From the NCBI RefSeq assembly GCF_002726155.1, contig NZ_PBSH01000005.1, positions 2,659 to 66,658 on the forward strand: a stretch of DNA of 64,000 nt, written 5' to 3'. Under the pieces are notes generated by a model that was given only the letters and a program-made list of their open reading frames with translations, ran no database searches and was not told where the DNA came from. Shown here in pieces: positions 61,901 through 64,000 of this stretch; positions within the stretch are counted from its first letter, which is position 1, and every line of letters begins with the position of its first letter. The translations under genes and the position numbers were made by a program. The DNA comes from Alcanivorax sp. GTDB lineage: Bacteria; Pseudomonadota; Gammaproteobacteria; Pseudomonadales; Alcanivoracaceae.

Positions 61901-62393
61901 CAGCAGCCGGGTCCAGATCGTTGTCAGGATTTAGCCTGCGTTCCGGGCCGACCAATGAAGCATCCACGGGGGACACACCAATGCCCAACGACAAGGCATC
62001 ACTCCCACCGAAATCCGGATGATGGCACGAAGCACACGACGCAGTGAGATCGCCAGAGAGACTATGGGAGAAAAACAGTAACTGCCCGAGCTTGATCGTC
62101 GGGTCACTGTCGGGGATGGCTTGCGCTTGCTGACGCGGGGTCGCGGGGTCCCCGGTGAGCCCTTTAGTGGTAATCACAGTGCGCAACCACTGGTCCAGGG
62201 GTGACGCTTCAGGATCGGTATCCGGATCAGGGTCGCCACCGGTGTCCGGATCAGTGGGGGTATTCGTGTCTGGAGTGCTCGGTACAGCCCCACCACCAGA
62301 GGAGCCACCGCCTCCACAGGCCGAGAGCAAAGCCAGCAACCCCAGCGCAAGCAAATACCGCCCAGCAACAGCGGCCACTATCCGTAATGTCAT
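58983..62393 (-). CDS. Lipoprotein fusing di-haem peroxidase to FG-GAP and ASPIC/UnbV domains
   Basis: A 1136-residue surface or periplasmic lipoprotein. It has a lipobox at residues 22-26 (LLSAC, Cys26), then a Gly/Ser/Pro/Asp linker (27-63). A cytochrome c peroxidase/MauG-type domain (about 64-520) has haem sites CASCH at 120-124 and 354-358 and candidate distal ligands in MHRNS and YGHAGSF. A second acidic linker follows, then six or more FG-GAP/VCBS blades (FSDTNNDGYPEIF, FADMNSDGEIDLL, GDYDNDGDLDW, FADFNNDGFLDI, LDYDRDGDMD) with DxDxDG calcium loops. The end (about 1030-1110) is an ASPIC/UnbV module. It is monocistronic by layout. I know of no named function for this combination; domain calls are strong, the role is unknown. 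Confidence 0.9.
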   Translation of the reverse strand: MTLRIVAAVAGRYLLALGLLALLSACGGGGSSGGGAVPSTPDTNTPTDPDTGGDPDPDTDPEASPLDQWLRTVITTKGLTGDPATPRQQAQAIPDSDPTIKLGQLLFFSHSLSGDLTASCASCHHPDFGGSDALSLGIGVSPVDASLVGPERRLNPDNDLDPAADGKPNMHRNSQTVFNSALFDRSMTFDGRVFVLDDTVTAGGKGQAIRTPESGNVSDASEADGLMEVFSKFPLTNHNEMRAYLFSAESQQQYRERLVARLRGERDSELLSDDGPENWLALFRQAFSQPEASAEEVITLVNVQRALAAYMQSMIFIESSWKRYVEGNNNVLSLSAKRGAQRFFASKDEGGLGCASCHSGDFFTNEKFYNVAFPQIGRGFMRAEKDDIGRWASTRKEEDRYAFRVPSLLNIGATQPYGHAGSFDLLQETIRYHADPRGEIETYDFSLASLAQFQGLGGYEYSESHTRKALEASSFLLAESLLPGRPLSDTEVADLAAFLRSLTDDCVKNYICRNQWTPALSEDPDGNLLVNGENPVAKPDVIVDPEPDEEDPPAEPSDYAKAVALNFTAPGLATFAELGDCDEDPSVSALNSGLNVFLPRHDLAFGLYGFMGSPSHPHGFNAETWDVSDVFSIEPTMVSGGVSAGYLDDNCWLDLAYAGGEASGMIFYRNRGGQAGFDSMELLDDDPGGLFTGVGMADLNGDYRREMLFGNIKQKNVPVYSSNSSNKYYRVANISMSRHTYGMSFSDTNNDGYPEIFLAHWVPGNVLTAPVFWKNNGGEELMHFDGESGLSSDSMSQDFNFSPQFADMNSDGEIDLLLASDFGTSVVMQGEGGGRFSNVTDRAVVSDENGMGAALGDYDNDGDLDWFVTSIYDPNGESEGNWGVTGNRLYRNNSHGGDVVLENITGEAGVADGGWGWGACFADFNNDGFLDIFHVNGFGTIPDGIVRNESEQNTKDYYQRVTQEYFDSLPRLFINQGDGTFQDQAVQWGLMLPSDGRGITCLDYDRDGDMDVALLDHSKGLQFFSNQTGNGPASRFLSVRLVGAAPNTEALGAKVQVFADVGGELGEQTQTRFSMANTNFNGQNPPDLHFGLGSAQQADITITWPGGVRWRCEEQTSNRFLIFDQRSLPGTCAIAP

Positions 62394-62541
62394 CCTGATT
62401 ATCCTGAAATCTTGTTATTATTCGGTATAGGCAAAAATGTGCTCACCGTCACATTTACAATGTGTGCGAATTATCTTACATAAGACAACATGGCCGCCAG
62501 CATCTTCCCGATAAACGGCAAAAATGAATTAAACCATTGAT

Positions 62542-63276
62542 TTAAAGGGATCTTTTCTCATCATATAGCCGCCTGAACGGCTCGAGATACTCCGCCTGGC
62601 CGTTCACCCAGGTTTGCAGGGGCTCAGGCATCGAAGAAGGCCAGTCCAGGCCGTACGCCGGTGGCATAAACAGCGGCGCCAACAAGCTGGCTGCCGCCAG
62701 GTCTGCCTGTGAGAATTGTTCGCCCACCAGGTAGGTGCGCCCCTGGTAAGCCTGCACCAGGGTCTGGATAGCTTGCTCCAGCGCCACACGGCTTTCGCTT
62801 ACATGGGGCTCGCGAATTTGCATGGCCTTGCGCATTACGCCCTGTAATTTCGGAAAAATAATGCGCAGGAACGTGCGGCCCCAGAAAGGCCCACCCTTGG
62901 CGAAAAAGGGAATCACCAGATCGGGATGATCCAGCAAGGTGTGATAACAATAGCGGCGCACATGGGGCCCGATGTTGTCATCGCAAAACGTTTCCCAACG
63001 TAAGGCCTCCTCCCGGTCCTCCGGTGCCTGCGGGGTTAGCGTGCGTGCCGGGAACTGCGTATCCAGATAGCTGATAATCGCCGCAGACCCTTGCACGTAG
63101 TGCCCGTCGTGCTCCAGCACCGGCACACTGCTGAACGGCGCCACCGCTTTCATTTTTTTGAGGTGCAAACCAGGAAGGTGGTTTTTCAGCCGGTATTGCA
63201 GCCCCTTGTAATCCAGGGCCCAACGGACTTTTTCGCAGTAGTGTGAAATGGGGAACTGATGCAACACGATGGCCAT
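62542..63276 (-). CDS. Glutathione S-transferase family protein
   Basis: A 244-residue protein with an N-terminal thioredoxin-like domain (LHQFPISHYCEKVRWALDYK; SVPVLEHDGHYVQGSAAIIS) and an all-helical C-terminal domain (YLVGEQFSQADLAAASLLAP). The SHYC start suggests a Cys/Ser active site of the beta/omega type rather than Tyr. Substrate unknown. The gap 62394-62541 before it has no gene. Confidence 0.9.
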   Translation of the reverse strand: MAIVLHQFPISHYCEKVRWALDYKGLQYRLKNHLPGLHLKKMKAVAPFSSVPVLEHDGHYVQGSAAIISYLDTQFPARTLTPQAPEDREEALRWETFCDDNIGPHVRRYCYHTLLDHPDLVIPFFAKGGPFWGRTFLRIIFPKLQGVMRKAMQIREPHVSESRVALEQAIQTLVQAYQGRTYLVGEQFSQADLAAASLLAPLFMPPAYGLDWPSSMPEPLQTWVNGQAEYLEPFRRLYDEKRSL

Positions 63277-63356
63277 GAAGGCACCCTCTTATTCGGGTAA
63301 ATGAAGATGAGACCAGAAGGGGGTCACGATTCGAATCCGCTGCCCGGCCTCCCCTC

Positions 63357-64000
63357 TTACTTCCCGCTCTGTTGTTTTTCGTGCCAGCGAACAATCTGCT
63401 GCACCGTGGCCACCGGAGAACGCACCCAGCGAAAGTGGTCTGCGCGGTCTCCCAGTGTTTGTGCATCCAGTAGCACGCTACTCACCGTGGCCGTGATGAA
63501 TTTTTCCGTTACCGCATCCACGGACATTGGCGGCGCGAAGGCATCATCCGCCATACGCAGACTCAGCACTGGCCCTGTGTATTGCGCGATACCGCAATCC
63601 AGATCCTCACTGAAACCATTGGCCTGATAGCGATTGGTTTTCGCCAGGGCCAGCCAATCCTGCATCAAGGTCCTGGCTTCGCGACCACCGAACCCCAATC
63701 TGTCACCGGGGTAGTAACCCAGTAATGCCGAAGCCGGCGGGATCATGGCGCAGAGGAATTTGAGTTTGCGGCGGGTTGCACCGGCAAAACCGCCCAACCA
63801 GGGGCTGCCACAGGCCGCCAAAATAATGCCGTCAATTTGTGCACCATAGACGCCGGCCGCCATGGCCGCATAATGCCCACCCAACGAGTGCCCCATAAGA
63901 TAAACCGGCACCCCCGAAGAACGGCTTTTCACCCAATCCAGGGCCACCGGAATCTCATTGACCAGGGGCTCACGAAAGCCCCAGTCACAGTCCCGCGATG
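63357..64000 (-). CDS. Alpha/beta serine hydrolase, cut by the window edge
   Basis: The visible 214 residues carry the nucleophile elbow YLMGHSLGGHYAA (Ser in GHSLGG), an Asp in MADDAFAPP and a His near the C-terminus (DRADHFRW). The frame stays open through the window end (DCDWGFREPLVNEIPVALDW), so the N-terminus lies beyond 64000. It resembles serine aminopeptidase/monoglyceride-lipase-type hydrolases; substrate unknown. Confidence 0.85.
   Translation of the reverse strand, partial: SRDCDWGFREPLVNEIPVALDWVKSRSSGVPVYLMGHSLGGHYAAMAAGVYGAQIDGIILAACGSPWLGGFAGATRRKLKFLCAMIPPASALLGYYPGDRLGFGGREARTLMQDWLALAKTNRYQANGFSEDLDCGIAQYTGPVLSLRMADDAFAPPMSVDAVTEKFITATVSSVLLDAQTLGDRADHFRWVRSPVATVQQIVRWHEKQQSGK

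Noticed and set aside
63330..63350. GATTCGAATCC stretch resembling a tRNA T-loop
   Set aside because: No acceptor, D or anticodon arms can be folded around it.

Overview
The window is a gammaproteobacterial chromosome segment, most probably from Alcanivorax or a close relative. Three things point there: the Pseudomonas-like order ndk-rlmN-pilF-rodZ-ispG-hisS-yfgM-bamB-der, the guaBA and xseA neighbourhood, and short palindromic repeats built on a TAGGAGCG/CGCTCCTA pair. The genus call is an inference from layout and codon style, not from a database match.

Left end (about 459-12739) is an integrated element of about 12.3 kb in the 3' end of guaA. A 15-bp direct repeat (14/15 identical) bounds it; the right copy is the real end of guaA and the left copy recreates the last codons of guaA. 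A tyrosine recombinase lies next to guaA. The cargo is a three-gene type II restriction-modification system with a controller protein, and a stripped-down IncP/RP4-like plasmid module. That module has trbJ, trbK and trbL, a broken traJ, an RP4-type oriT, a repA with an iteron/DnaA-box origin, an AlpA-like regulator, and a fusion ending in a truncated trbB. Three perfect copies of the IncP KorB operator (TTTAGCSGCTAAA) are present, but no korB, relaxase, coupling protein or complete mating-pair apparatus was found. The element looks like a mobilizable satellite of IncP-type conjugative elements. It keeps the entry-exclusion genes and a restriction system.

Middle (12.7-31.6 kb) is core genome: guaA, guaB, xseA, an operon of TonB-dependent receptor, periplasmic binding protein and hybrid sensor kinase, and then the der-to-ndk cluster.

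31.7-40.8 kb is Fe-S cluster biogenesis. sufB-C-D-S-A-T-E runs rightward from a promoter covered by a strong IscR type 1 site. iscS and iscR run leftward from a promoter with a second IscR site. An orphan H-NOX haem sensor lies between them.

40.9-50.4 kb holds a tRNA-Met, a small outer-membrane protein, a divergent AraC regulator/fadD pair, a LemA/TPM-domain operon and several small household or hypothetical genes.

50.6-58.9 kb is a guanidine-assimilation operon. A guanidine-I (ykkC) riboswitch precedes an ABC transporter, two DUF1989 proteins (carboxyguanidine deiminase subunits) and a biotin-dependent carboxylase of the urea/guanidine type. No allophanate hydrolase follows. A 195-bp MITE-like element ends about 25 bp before the riboswitch.

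59.0-64.0 kb contains an unusual 1136-residue lipoprotein that joins a di-haem cytochrome c peroxidase/MauG domain to FG-GAP and ASPIC/UnbV domains, then a GST-like protein and a serine hydrolase cut by the window edge.
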